The notes below the pieces were generated by a model. That model searched no databases. It was given only the letters and a program-made list of their open reading frames with translations, and had not been told where the DNA came from. The translations under genes were made by a program, and so were the position numbers. Positions 43,001 to 54,200 of a stretch of DNA of 64,000 nucleotides are shown here, one piece after another. Source of the stretch: an uncultured Bacteroidales bacterium (GTDB lineage: Bacteria > Bacteroidota > Bacteroidia > Bacteroidales > Paludibacteraceae); contig CACYZT010000004.1 in the NCBI GenBank assembly GCA_902778935.1, positions 1 to 64,000 of the forward strand, in the 5' to 3' direction. Position 1 is the first letter of the stretch; the number at the start of each line of letters is the position of its first letter.

Positions 43001-46000
43001 GTTACATCAATCAGCGTAACGGAATCCGGTACGTTCTTCGCAATCGTATCGATAGCAATCTGCCAAGCAGTTTGGGTCGAGTCTGCGATAGTCCAGAATA
43101 CCTTAGCCGAAGCATCGGTAATCGTAGAATCCGGAACGAGAATGTTCTCTACAGCAAGACAAGTAATCTTGCTGATGCTGAAGTTATCGATAGCAGCAGG
43201 CGGTTGTGTACCACCGGAGTTATCATTTCTCCAAACAAATACCACATTGTACTCACCCTCCTCGATTGCGATATCAGCCGTAGTATAAGTAGCCCATGCA
43301 GTGCTGAGGTTGAGTTTGCTACCGCCATCCAGCGCAATCCAGCCATCAGGCACAGACGTAGTGGTCAGACCAGAAGGCAGCGAAGTTCCAGCCTCCAGGT
43401 TATACGATGCAGGAATGAGAGCCACACGGATGTAGTCAAAGGTGCTCTCGCCATTCGCAATCCAATCGTATTGGAAGTTATATACACCATTATCGAAGGC
43501 AAATGCCTTGGATGCATAAACCACATTACTTCCACTTACGGTATAAGCATGGTGTGCACCGCCATCGTTAGAGATATAAAGCGCGTGGTTACCTGCGCCA
43601 TTATGAGCAGCAGTATCCACAACCCAAGCATTGGTAAGCGTACCATTGGTGAGCAGCCAAGTGTTCGCGCCCTCGAAGTCATCCGCAAACGGAAGAGCAG
43701 CAGGGAGCTGCGATGTACGGAACGGTATAGAAATGCTTGCACTAACGCTGGTACCACAGTTTTTACGCAGATAGAATACATACTCCGTCATCGACTCCAG
43801 GCCCTCAACGAGAACGGAATCAGCATCTACATCGAGATATGCATCGGCAGCAGGCTCGGCAGCCGTAGCAAGTGCTACCGCATACTTCCAAGCGCCGCTC
43901 TGCTCATTGGTCCATTTGAACTTAGCGGATGTAGCTTTGACAGCCGCCAGAGCAAGACCTTCCGGCTCCTCGCAATCAGGAATCTCATCCACTACGATAT
44001 CGTCGATATGTACAGCACGATAAGACGAAGTTGATGCCGGCATCATGATAGCAATATACTTGCCAGAACCAATATAGGAATTGAACTTAATCGTATATTG
44101 TTCATACGCTGTTGAAGCCGGACTAATCGTATCAATAGCCACGAAAGTAGCCGCACTATCCGGATCGCTCATGACACCCACATAGAATGTAGCGTCATAC
44201 GAAGACGAATACTTGCTTGCATAAAGTTTGATACGCAGGCCGCTGAGATTATCCATCTCCGGCAGAATAGCGTATTGGTCCGCAATGGTGGTAACAGCCG
44301 TGCTGCTGTAATACGAATAGAACTTAAGCGAGTTAGAACCGCTATTCGCATACGATGCGCCGCTATAAACCAACGGATATTTATTATACGTAGTATTCGT
44401 GCCCTCATTGAGGTAATTCCAGCAGAGCGGCATCACATGCGTTGCAGTAGAAGCGCCTTCTACCGCATCGAAGTTCTCCGCGAACGGATAGGAACTGATT
44501 ACTCCACACTCGGTAGCCACGGTAGCCGCAGCGCTAAACTCACTAATAGAAGCGGAGTCAGCCGGGTCACACCAAGCAGCCACGCGTACGCTGTAAATCG
44601 TAGCAGGCTCGAGACCGGCAATGATATACGGATTCGTCTTTACAGAATCAGCCACATACGACCACTCCTCATCGGCTTTCTTCTTGTACTGAATCATCCA
44701 GTACTGCTCCGGACCGACAGCCTCCCATGCTACCTGCACAGAATTAGCCGTTGCGCTATCTGCAGGAGCAACGATATTAATCGGCTTCAAGCAATCAGGA
44801 ACCTCATGTACGGAAACATTATCCAAGAAGATAGCACCACTACCATAGTTAGCATTTGCAAAGAACTGGATCATGATAGTGTTACCCGTATAGGCATCCA
44901 GACTAATCGTCACCGGCGTGAAGTCACCCGGGTCGGAATAGCTGGTTCCGGTAGAGGTCTTACCATAGGTGGGAGCCAAAGCATTCCAAGACATGCCTCC
45001 GTCAACAGATACCTTCACCGTCATGTCGCCGCAGTTAGCGGTATGCGCGTAGTCGAAGGTCAACTCGCAATCTACACCGGTCGGCAACTCAATAAGCGGC
45101 GTGTTGATAAGCGCTGCACCAGACGATACATAGTAGTTATACATACGCGACATCTTGTTGCCACCATACGCATAAACACCCCAAACATACCCCGGATAAG
45201 TATCAAGAGTAGAGGTAGAAGAAGCAGAGTTGTCCCAGTATGTAGGAACTGTTTCCGCTGTCATATCTTCAAAATCAACCGTCCAAGGAATTTGCTCAGG
45301 CAGACGGAAGGTAGTGAAGTTACGCGCGAGAATCTCACTCTTGCTTTCGCCACAGGACTTACGCAGGAAGAATGTATAGTTGGTCTCCGGCGACAGGGTA
45401 TCGATAGTCAGCGTATGAGCGCTGCCACTTTCGAAGGAAGCCGGAATTGAATCAAGGGCGGCATCAACCAAGAGAGCATACTCCCATGTAGCACCTTCCT
45501 CTTCATCCCAAGCGAAGTTAGCCGAAGTAGCCGAGACACCTAATACATCCAAGGTAAGCGGTTTCGCACAAGAAGGAATGTAATCAATTAACAGGTTGTC
45601 GATATGGAGGAGGTTATCTCCCACACCTTCGGAACCAACTGTTGATTCACCATAGAAAGCGAGCAGAACCGTTTCGCCGGCATAAGCACTGAGGTCGATG
45701 AGAACCGTTTGACCGGCGGCCGAGCAAGCGATATTATCGAACGCATCCGCCGAGCTGACATTATCACGCAGATAAATCTGCTCCCATGAAATACCATTAT
45801 CCAGCGAGAGAAGAACAACGAACTTATCGTCATCCTGCTCACCGGCAGTAACCGGGGTAAGGGTTCCTTCAAACTTGGTCAATGCCATATCGAAGGTCAA
45901 CTGTACATCCGTATCCAAGAGGATAGCCGGAGATACGACCCAATACTTACAAGCTGTACCATAGATATTGAGTGCGAGGTGGTAATCGGTAGCGGTAAAG

Positions 46001-47871
46001 ACACCACTTCCCTGACCTACTGCCCAACCTTTAGTCACAGGCTCGAGAACAGAGTCACCATTGAAAATACCATCGAGGTCACCATAGAAACGTTTCCAAT
46101 CGGAAGGAAGTCCATCATTGTAACCCTCAGCAAACGGGATGCCTGCAAAGGTTTTGAAGGTAGCCGGTTTAGAGTATCTACTGGTGTCGCCGGCGATCGG
46201 GTCGCAGACAGCAGCCACCTGTACATCATAATCCGTATAAGCCTCCAGACCGGTAAGCGTGAACGGATTGGACGAAGCGTCCACGGTATTCCATTCGGTC
46301 TCTGCGCTCTTCTTGTACTGGAGCACCCATGCGGTCTCTGCCGTATTGGCAGTCCAAGAGATTTGGAGCGCATTCTGGGTTGCATTCAGCAACTCGAGGT
46401 CCGTCGGTTTCAAACAAGTCGGGATGTAGTCAATAAGCACATTTCCTACGTGGATATCATTATCTCCACCCGAAACAGTGGACTCACCGTAGAAAGCAAT
46501 CTGAATCGCCTGGCCATTGTAAGCCGAGAGATCCAGCGTTACCTCATCGCCCTCCGGCGAGATGTCATCATAGACACGCGCAGAGCCGGCATTGTCCCAT
46601 TGCTCAAGGATAGCCCATGTAGCACCGCCATCCGTAGAAACAAGCACTACGAACTTATCATCAGCCTGATTACCCTTGTTGTCAATCGGGTTCTGGCTGT
46701 TGAAATCGGTTAACGCTACCTGGAAGGTAAGTTCGGCATTTCCGTCAAGAGGGATAGCCGGGCTGACAATCCAATGCTTGCAATTTTCTCCATAGAGGTT
46801 CATGTACGCGTGGGATCCACCCAGCACACCGTTTCTTGCACCGAAGTTCCAATAACCACCGGTGGTGTACGGCGTACCCGCCATCACGCTGCTCAACAGA
46901 CCAGTGTACTTGGTCCATCCGCAAGTCGATGCGCCTAATGTCTCTGCATAAGGAAGACCGATAGCCGTTTGGAAAGAAACCGATCTCCAACCACTGAGGA
47001 TAGCACCACATACACTCTGCACGCGAGCCTGATAAGCCGTGTTCGGCTCAAGGTTGGTAAGCGTAGCCGTCAGCAATGTAGTACCTTCGAGCAGCGAAGT
47101 CCAAACGGTGTCAGCCGATTTCTTGTACTCTACGTTGTACACACCGCTACCTTCTGCCCAAGAGAGGGTGATACCATGCGAAGTGGTATCGGAAGCTGCG
47201 ATAGTCGGTTTGTCACAAGTCGGGCCACCGCCTCCGGCAGAGAAACAGAACTGCATGTTCGGGCGATATGAAGTTGTCGAACTTGAAGCCGTTGTAACAC
47301 CGTTGACTACGCTGATTTGGTCAGGCGACGAGGTGTCATTCGTGCTGTACCGCACCATACCTGTCGCAGATGTTTGCAGGAAGCGTGAACCACTGGCGTA
47401 GTACGTTTCGGACGAAGCATAATTCATGTACACTGCCACTACCAAGTTACCACCTTCGTAAGCAAACGGTGTTTCGAGGTCAATAACAAACCATTCCTCA
47501 CTGTTGTCAAAGGTTACTTCCGTAGCAGAAAGAACTTCCTCAAACCCGTCAGTCACATACGCGCTTGACAAGTTCTCAGCATCGGTATTGGCCATGTAGA
47601 TTGTGATGGTACGTGTCGTCGATTGTGCATCATTGTAAGCAAATGCAATACTCGTGATGTTACCATTGTCATGATCAATCTCATCCGCCAAATAAAGCTG
47701 CTGCGAATAACTGTTGTGATACCAAGTGGCGATTGGGACATAGTAGACACTTGCCGCGGTACCGGTACCGATTACCTGGCAATCGTCCTGAGCCATTACC
47801 ACTTGCGGCACGCCGAGACAGCAGAGTACCACCATCAACAGGAATGCCCACTTTTGAGTAATTTTTCTCAT
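40042..47871 (-). CDS. Giant secreted adhesin with alternating Fn3 and choice-of-anchor J (cleaved-adhesin) modules
   Basis: 2609 residues; signal peptide ends near PQVVMAQ. After a roughly 200-residue N-terminal domain come about ten fibronectin-III domains and about seven MAM-like jelly-roll modules (for example DDKFVVLLSLDNGISWEQI ... LLAFYGESTV). Two Cys-rich CDSI repeats (ICEGDAYTWRGNSYNVSGMY; ICQGDSFEWNGQEYTQAGIY) and a C-terminal tail with YRDVLYIVINDEWYSAEGKK follow. Modules repeat closely: NAWVVDTAAH and DSTQTAWQIAIDTIA each occur twice, showing internal duplication. The tail is nearly the same as in the 3298-residue protein and looks like a surface-sorting signal. Likely T9SS cargo, inferred. 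Own promoter and terminator. Confidence 0.88.
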   Translation of the reverse strand: MRKITQKWAFLLMVVLCCLGVPQVVMAQDDCQVIGTGTAASVYYVPIATWYHNSYSQQLYLADEIDHDNGNITSIAFAYNDAQSTTRTITIYMANTDAENLSSAYVTDGFEEVLSATEVTFDNSEEWFVIDLETPFAYEGGNLVVAVYMNYASSETYYASGSRFLQTSATGMVRYSTNDTSSPDQISVVNGVTTASSSTTSYRPNMQFCFSAGGGGPTCDKPTIAASDTTSHGITLSWAEGSGVYNVEYKKSADTVWTSLLEGTTLLTATLTNLEPNTAYQARVQSVCGAILSGWRSVSFQTAIGLPYAETLGASTCGWTKYTGLLSSVMAGTPYTTGGYWNFGARNGVLGGSHAYMNLYGENCKHWIVSPAIPLDGNAELTFQVALTDFNSQNPIDNKGNQADDKFVVLVSTDGGATWAILEQWDNAGSARVYDDISPEGDEVTLDLSAYNGQAIQIAFYGESTVSGGDNDIHVGNVLIDYIPTCLKPTDLELLNATQNALQISWTANTAETAWVLQYKKSAETEWNTVDASSNPFTLTGLEAYTDYDVQVAAVCDPIAGDTSRYSKPATFKTFAGIPFAEGYNDGLPSDWKRFYGDLDGIFNGDSVLEPVTKGWAVGQGSGVFTATDYHLALNIYGTACKYWVVSPAILLDTDVQLTFDMALTKFEGTLTPVTAGEQDDDKFVVLLSLDNGISWEQIYLRDNVSSADAFDNIACSAAGQTVLIDLSAYAGETVLLAFYGESTVGSEGVGDNLLHIDNLLIDYIPSCAKPLTLDVLGVSATSANFAWDEEEGATWEYALLVDAALDSIPASFESGSAHTLTIDTLSPETNYTFFLRKSCGESKSEILARNFTTFRLPEQIPWTVDFEDMTAETVPTYWDNSASSTSTLDTYPGYVWGVYAYGGNKMSRMYNYYVSSGAALINTPLIELPTGVDCELTFDYAHTANCGDMTVKVSVDGGMSWNALAPTYGKTSTGTSYSDPGDFTPVTISLDAYTGNTIMIQFFANANYGSGAIFLDNVSVHEVPDCLKPINIVAPADSATANSVQVAWEAVGPEQYWMIQYKKKADEEWSYVADSVKTNPYIIAGLEPATIYSVRVAAWCDPADSASISEFSAAATVATECGVISSYPFAENFDAVEGASTATHVMPLCWNYLNEGTNTTYNKYPLVYSGASYANSGSNSLKFYSYYSSTAVTTIADQYAILPEMDNLSGLRIKLYASKYSSSYDATFYVGVMSDPDSAATFVAIDTISPASTAYEQYTIKFNSYIGSGKYIAIMMPASTSSYRAVHIDDIVVDEIPDCEEPEGLALAAVKATSAKFKWTNEQSGAWKYAVALATAAEPAADAYLDVDADSVLVEGLESMTEYVFYLRKNCGTSVSASISIPFRTSQLPAALPFADDFEGANTWLLTNGTLTNAWVVDTAAHNGAGNHALYISNDGGAHHAYTVSGSNVVYASKAFAFDNGVYNFQYDWIANGESTFDYIRVALIPASYNLEAGTSLPSGLTTTSVPDGWIALDGGSKLNLSTAWATYTTADIAIEEGEYNVVFVWRNDNSGGTQPPAAIDNFSISKITCLAVENILVPDSTITDASAKVFWTIADSTQTAWQIAIDTIAKNVPDSVTLIDVTSMPYEFTGLVANKKYYFAVRANCGEGDFSKWSAVKNFKTAKSCQKPTGLAASEITVSSAKISWNTFGVDSFNVRYYTADSSIFVDTMHVTMPFVINNLEPSTSYKVRVQPICDETAWSSVYTFKTEFSVPFEEKFDASPADWKMYSGLLQPDTTVTLTTATNWAFGTYNGVFDSHARSNIYGTSCYKWLVTPKVLLTTNNQLTFDMALTKYSGTLAPVDTAQQKDDKFIVLVSTDEGASWTILRKWDNAGSEYVYNNIACSAEGEPVAISLSAYDNQYVQIAFYGESTISGGDNNIHIDNVSLDIVPTCLKLKSLNVSDILAHSALVSWALTDSTQTAWQIAIDTIANFKPDTLSTLIDADTIPFLLSGLEAETTYYMYVRANCGEGDFGRWTDLKSFKTVSECETPTDLKVDSVDYHAVTLSWNAYGLNAFNLRYTADTTWIDTLNIGMPFELNGLADGKTYKVQVQPACAPDSVWSSILSFSTLQLPVAVPFADNFENGNNWLLINGDRINAWVVDTAAHSGEGTHALYISNDGGITNAYTNNIASTVFATKAITIDESAKYVFSYDWRCKGEGFTTDNMWDFIRVILVPADAELVASTELPTGLTYSALPEGWIALDGGQALNNAEDWQTKKVAVEVEAGQYKVVVLWRDDSSSGTNPPAAFDNFSVVIKTCDQPSAVAASNIMPRSATLSWTNGSAEQDAWQIAISTDASLEPDSLGAIDALSNPYELANLNAETTYYVYVRANCGDGDYSAWSSVYSFATLPMCTVLGEPEEATICEGDAYTWRGNSYNVSGMYYDTLISVAGCDSIESLLLIVAAPQDTLSIIADKDTICQGDSFEWNGQEYTQAGIYSVTLQSIYGCDSIAKLELSIYEPEDTIFVAEVISESDLPYTYQAQYVEGESPIFYDLGTEPGVYSDTALVEGVHCDAVLVLELTINKAQGIDNIFGDGENVHKVLYRDVLYIVINDEWYSAEGKKVADPRE

Positions 47872-47946
47872 AAGCTTTTGGATTTAATTAAACAATAAAA
47901 AACAAACTATTTCATTATAGTTATTCCAAAATAAACAATTTGCCTG

Positions 47947-47978
47947 CAAAAGTACAAAAAGTTTTCGATATGTGCAAA
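47947..47978 (-). promoter_or_regulatory. Promoter of the 2609-residue adhesin gene
   Basis: TTTG (47975-47978), 20 bases, TACTTTTG (47947-47954). Confidence 0.75.
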
Positions 47979-48172
47979 TAAATTTAAGAAAAAGTAACAA
48001 AATGTATCATTTTTGCAAAATAAAGATTGCAAAATGACATTATCATTAACCTCGATTAGTCACAGGTGGAATTAACCGCGCTTCGACTGCATTACGGCTG
48101 CAGGTAAGAGGCATTACGGTGGCATCTCGGAGGCAATGGCTAGTCAAATTCTTTTTTTCTATGATTTAGAAC

Positions 48173-48205
48173 GAGAAAAGACGCCCATGAAGGACGTCTT
48201 TTCTC
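48173..48205 (-). terminator. Terminator of the 3298-residue adhesin gene
   Basis: Long stem GAGAAAAGACG/CGTCTTTTCTC with extra CC/GG pairs around a small loop. The U-tract is inside the stem rather than after it, so efficiency is uncertain. Confidence 0.65.
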
Positions 48206-48222
48206 GTAGTCAGTGAGAAACG

Positions 48223-51200
48223 CTATTTGCGGGGATCAGCGACTTTCTTACCTTCGGCATTGTACCACTCATCATTGAGGATGATGTAGAGGTTGTCGCG
48301 GTAGATAAGTTTGCGTGCTCCGGCAGCGTTCTCATCGGAGATATTGTCGATATCTTGCGTCTGGATAATTCTGAGCCTATGAACCAGAATGGTCACACAG
48401 TTCTCTCCCTCCACACGCACGGTATCGGAATACGTACCCGGTGCTGTGCCAACAGGGTAGTAAATAGGAGCCTGACCCGGCACATACGGATGGTCTTCGT
48501 TCACATAGGTGTACGGGAGTTCGCTTGTCAAGACGCTTGCTGAGACTTTAATGGTATCCTCGGTCTTGTAATAAGAGAGGACGAGTGTCTCGATACTATC
48601 GCATCCCGCAGCCGAAACGAGCGTATCGCGGAAGATACCGGCACGGTTGTACATCTTATCATTCCACCAATAGGTCTCACCCGGGCAGAGGGAAACGATT
48701 TCATCTTCGGCGTAAGCACGCGGAGTGACATAGAGATGGAGGGTAACGATACTATCGCATCCATAGACCATAGTCTGCAGTTTACGACGGTATGTACCGG
48801 TGGTCTCTTTATCAGCAAAGTTGATATCGGAATAGGTATCGCCCTGGCAGATAGTATCCGCGAACTCCGTCTCCGGCGTCGGGAAGACCTCAATCTCTAC
48901 TGCATAGACAGAGTCACGTGCTCCAGACGCAGCCTCTTCGGTAGAAGCATAGTAACAAGTCGGGAAGGAATGGATACCCGGTTCGATATCATCCCCCGGA
49001 ATGACTATGTCGCCAATCTGGATATCCTCGTATTGGCAAGCCGAGGTATATTCAGAGGTCTTGTCGAAGTAAGCGAAACGCGCGTTATCCACATGGATAG
49101 CGATACCGGTATTGGAGTTCGTAACCGCTTCACGATAGAAACCGATACGCACATGCTTACCGGCATATTGCGCGAGCGAATAGCGCACCTTCATACCCGT
49201 GGAAGGAATATCACGGAGCTGCATACCTTCCGGATTGGTATTCTGCCATTTAGCAAGGATATTCTCGCTCTTCCAGGTAGCACCGCCATCATCGGAAAGG
49301 ATAATCATGAAGTAATAATCATCCTTCATATCACTCTCGGCAGCGGGATTAGCCGCAGGCATGTGGCTGGTGTTACAAGCCGTGAGCGCCACATCGAGCG
49401 AGAAGTGAACACTATCCTCCATCGGCAGATAGATACTCGGCGTAATCATCCAGTGATAATCGTCATAGTATCCCGGAGCCACATAGTGCGAACCCGGCAG
49501 ACCAAATCCGGTAGCCGAACGAGAGAATCCATAGGAGTTGTTTCCGCTCGACACAGGAATCATGCTATCCACAACCAAAGAAGCAGGATTGGTACTAAAG
49601 ATCCATTCGTTGGAAACATTCTTGGCAAAATCGTCCAGATAGAACGGACTACGTGCGGTAGTGAAGGATGCTTTACGCGAGAAGCTGCTCTCTCCCTTGG
49701 TTTCGTCACATACAGCCTGAACACGCCAATAATACGGAGTCAGGCTCTTCAATTCGGTAACGGTGTACGGATTGGTATAAACGGTATCGTAGAACGCGAA
49801 AGCACCATCGTCCGCGAAGTACGGGTCCGTAGAAACCTGCAGGACAAACGCCTGTGCCTCATCCGCCTCCCAAGCGAGGGTAGCATCATACGCACCGGTA
49901 TTGATAACCTCCAGATTCTTCGGATCCTTACACTCCTGACGACGCATGAAAGCGATATCGTCAATCCATATATAGTCGTTGTTCTTGCGCGTGTTATCTC
50001 CCTTCTCATAGAACGAAGTCATGAGTACAACATACGGACCGGCAGCTCCTGTGAGTTCCACTTTCATGGGCTGGTAGAGCCAGTTATTAGCCGGAGTAGC
50101 CACATCAGAAGCAGCAATCGAGCCATCATAGGTAACGGTATCGAGCGGCACGAAAGTAGCGGTATCGGTCGGGTCGGTCATTGTACCCACCACAATCGAT
50201 TTCGAATACGAAGCACCGGTATAGGAAGTAACCACCTTACCCGTAGAAGCGCTGACGAACGCAGGACGCATCCAGAAGGTAATCTGCAGGGTATCGAGCG
50301 CCTCCACATCCATTGCAGGCAGCGCAATATAGGGCTGATAGGAAGCGGAGAAACTACCTCTCATCGCTACCGCGAAAGAGTCCGTGCGGCTATACCGATA
50401 GGCTTCGGTATTGGGCTGGTTGAACGGATCATAGGTAGCCGATTTCCATTTAGCCTGCATCGCATCGCTATAGGTCCAGCAGAGCGACTGCTTGTAGAGC
50501 GGTTGCCCCGGGATATTCGTCCATCCGTCTTCCAACTCGAATCCGCATGTATAATCCGGATTGATGGCTACACACTCTGTAGCGAAATTCACGAAGAGCG
50601 AAGGCTGGGTATTGTTCGTCAAGTCAGTTTGGTAAACATACCACTGGTACGAGGAGCCGGACACAAGATCTGTAAGTACATACGATGTTCCCGCAACGGT
50701 ATCACGCTTAATCAGCTCATCTCCCGTAGCATTGGATACAACAACTACGGACGACAAGTCAGGATGTCTTACGGTCCATGACAAGCGAGCAGATGTAGCT
50801 GTGATATCCGTGGTGTGCGCTCTTGACGGAGCGAACAAGGTGTTGCCCACCGGCTTGACAGCCAGGTCATCCAAGAAGAAGAGTCCCGGAGCCGGCTGGA
50901 AGAGAACAATATACTTACCCTTCGCTCCCTCCAATGGCAACTGCATCAATTCCCAATAACGGAGACCTGTGGTATCATTGTTGACATTGTCACTTGCCGT
51001 GAGATGGGTCTGACGATAGGTCAATGTATCGATGACCTCCAATGTGCTGAAGTCGTGCGGGTCAGATAGTGTACCTACTACGATGGATTGGCTGTATGCC
51101 TCACTCAGATAGTTAGCATTCGCAATCATACCGCGAACAGACTCCGTCGGATGGGTCTCATCATAATTAGCGAAGCAACGACCGTAGAACTCAATCATCA

Positions 51201-54200
51201 TATTATTCAGATTCGTCCCCAGTTCCGGCAGAACGAGATAGGAATTGAAGTATTCCGGACTGGTATATACACGCAGCGCTTGGCTGTCGTTACGTCCCGT
51301 CTCAAAATGACGCTCACCGTACGCATCGAGCGTAGCGAAGTAGTTATAGCCCTTCGGCTGCATCAACCACTGGTATCCGTCAACCGGCATCGAATAGGTA
51401 ACGCCGGTGGTGAAGCAAGCCGGTTTGAAGTATGCCGTGTCCGCAGGAACAGCCTGTAGGACATCGTTCTGCTCCCACTCATACGGGTCATCGAAGTCCC
51501 AAACGAACTCACCGTTAGCATCCGGTTTCAATGCCAGACAAAGGGTACGGAAATTCAGTTTGGTAGTAGTGACATAGGTTGTATCTTCTGCTTTTGCAGC
51601 CAGAACAGCCGTATAGTCCGTTCTCGGATTGAGATTCTTCACTACCAGTTCCGACTCGGTCAGGTTGAGATACTCAGCCACCGTATCAAGCAACTGCTCT
51701 TCATTGCGCGTGGTGATATACAAATTCCACGGACCGCCAATCTTCGCCCACTCAACCGTAGCCTGCGAACCCTCAGCAACGATATTCTCAAGCGAAACGA
51801 GATTGATACCATTAGGCTTATCAATCGTCACATCATCGATATAAATCGAAGCGGTATTGAGCGGTTGATGCGGCATGTGGATTACCATTTGCTTGGTAGC
51901 CATCGTAGTTGAATCCACATCGAGCGTGAAATACTGGTAGAGATAATGATTGGACGCATTCGCCACATCGGATGCCGTCAGAGAATCCAAGCGCACATAC
52001 GCCAACACCTTATAGGTGTCGAAATTGGTATTCTTGTCAATCGTACCAATCTCGAGAATACTATTATAGGAAGACATCGGCTTCATACTCTGAGCGTCCA
52101 AATAGCCCGCACGTGCTTTGAAACTGAAGGAACGATCCTTCGGTTCACCAATCGGCGGGAAGATGACATAGCCTCCGTAGTAACTGCCGGACGAGAACAT
52201 GCAGAGCGCACCTCTACCGGTATGTGCATACAGATTGGAAACCGTATTCTCGAGACTATACGGATAATAGCCATAGGATGTGGTCGGATAGCCGATTGTG
52301 TCACGACCCGTCTCAAGAGCCGGATGGATATAATAGTTATCCGAAGCGGAGTACTGGCTGCGCTCCCACTGCTCGGATTTCTCAAAGCCGAAGAGGTAAC
52401 TGTCCTTATAATAGAACTGGGTTGTCACTTTCAGCGGCTCTTTGATCCACGGGCTATTGCCATCGGGTTCGCCACAGTTGGTACGCGCGTATATATAATA
52501 GGAGGTAGCAGGCTCGAGACCGGTAATCACTACATCTACCGAATCGGTAGGAATGAGCGTAGCCGTTTTTTCCAGATAAGCATTGATATCCCTTATCTTC
52601 GCACGAACCGAATCCGGAATAACTGCATATTCCCAATGAATATTTTCTTCCTTGGTCGGAATAATCTGGAAGTGCGCAGTAGTAGCATCCGTTCCGAGCG
52701 ATCTAAGTTTCGGCGCATGGCAGAGCGACTCAATCGCCAGGCTGACATTATCCAAATAGATATCACTTTCAGTAGGAGTGGTTACACCTACTATACCGGA
52801 CGAGAAAGCCAGATAATCACCGGCGAGGTCAAAATCCGCCAGTGTTATCTCGTAATGGCTGAATGTGGACGAACCGGTCAACGGGAATGACTGCAGCGTC
52901 ACGAAGGTTGTCGGGTCATTAGGATCACTCATTGTACCGACATGGAGTGTAGCCGATGAAGCAGAGGTACTCCATGTGCGGGCATCAAACGCCAATTGCA
53001 AGTCTTGAAGCGAAGCATCCACTTTCGGAACAACCACAAAGGAACCGTTACTGCCCGTTGAATAGACATCGATAGCTTTGGTACCATTGTTCGAGACCTC
53101 CTCCAACTTCGGCCAAGAAGAAGAGGGGCTCGTATTACCCATAACCCAACAGCCGAGGTTCTTGCCCAAATCATAGCTTTCGAAATCTTCATAGAACGGA
53201 ACAGGCACACCCTTCGTAGTAGGACACTCGGTACGAATCGAAGCATAGAGCATGGAGATAGCCGTGCTGTCGCCCTCTTCACAGATACCCTGGGCATAGA
53301 CATAATAGTTGGTAGCCGGTTGCATATTCGTCAAACGGATATGAGAGGAGTGGTCCACAATCGAATCCACCAGATAATCGTACGACGGTTTCTCTTCATC
53401 CGTCAGAGCGATATCGGAAACGAGCATGCGGTATCTATCCTGATAACCTTTCCAGCTGACAACAGCACTATTCTCACCGACACTATCGACTGTGAAAGAC
53501 GCAATAGGACGGCACTTAGGAATGAGTTCAACCGATATCTCGGACAGGTACGCATAGTTAGTGACGCCAAACTCAGAGAGGAACATGACATTTCTACCCA
53601 TCTCTCCCAAGAAGTCACCGTCATAATTATCGAAGCCGACGCTATACGGATTCCAAACTCCCGACTCAAATGTGACGGTATCCACAGCCACAAAAGTATT
53701 GAGGTCAGACGGATCGGTAACCACACCTACGATAATCTGGCTGTTATACGACGAGTATCCACGCCCCCAGAACGATACCTGGAATTTGTTAATCGTATCA
53801 CCAACCGCCAATTCCGGCATGATAGCGTACGCACCGACATACATGGACGACGAAGTGACATTATCATACAGTCTAAGGTAGTTGTTACCCTTATGCATGA
53901 ATGTAGTTGAGTTATCCACATAAGGAATATAAGACGAAGAAGCACCGGAAGTCTTGTTGCCCACCATCCAGCACGGCAATTCGCCCGAGGTACCGGTGGT
54001 ATAACCTTCCGCCTCGGAGAAAGTAATCGTGCCCAAAGCCTTCGGTGTAACAGCCGCACAAGGCGTGGAGAACGAGAGAGTATTCCAACGCGAGAAGATG
54101 GAATCGCAGAATGCCGCTGTAGCAACATAATACTTAGTAGCACTCTCCAGCCCCGGTACCACTTGCGAGCGACCGCTTTCCAAATGGTTGTAAACAACGA

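Larger units (their letters stand above)
47872..48222. other. 351-base gap between the two giant adhesin genes
   Basis: It holds the promoter of the downstream giant gene (47947-47978) and the terminator of the upstream one (48173-48205). Bases 48040-48170 carry no ORF, repeat or hairpin that I can support. Confidence 0.6.

Noticed and set aside
48736-50781. 681-codon open frame on the plus strand opposite the giant adhesin
   Set aside because: Long shadow frames arise from the biased codon use of the adhesin; Ile/Arg/His-rich with no recognisable domain or signal.
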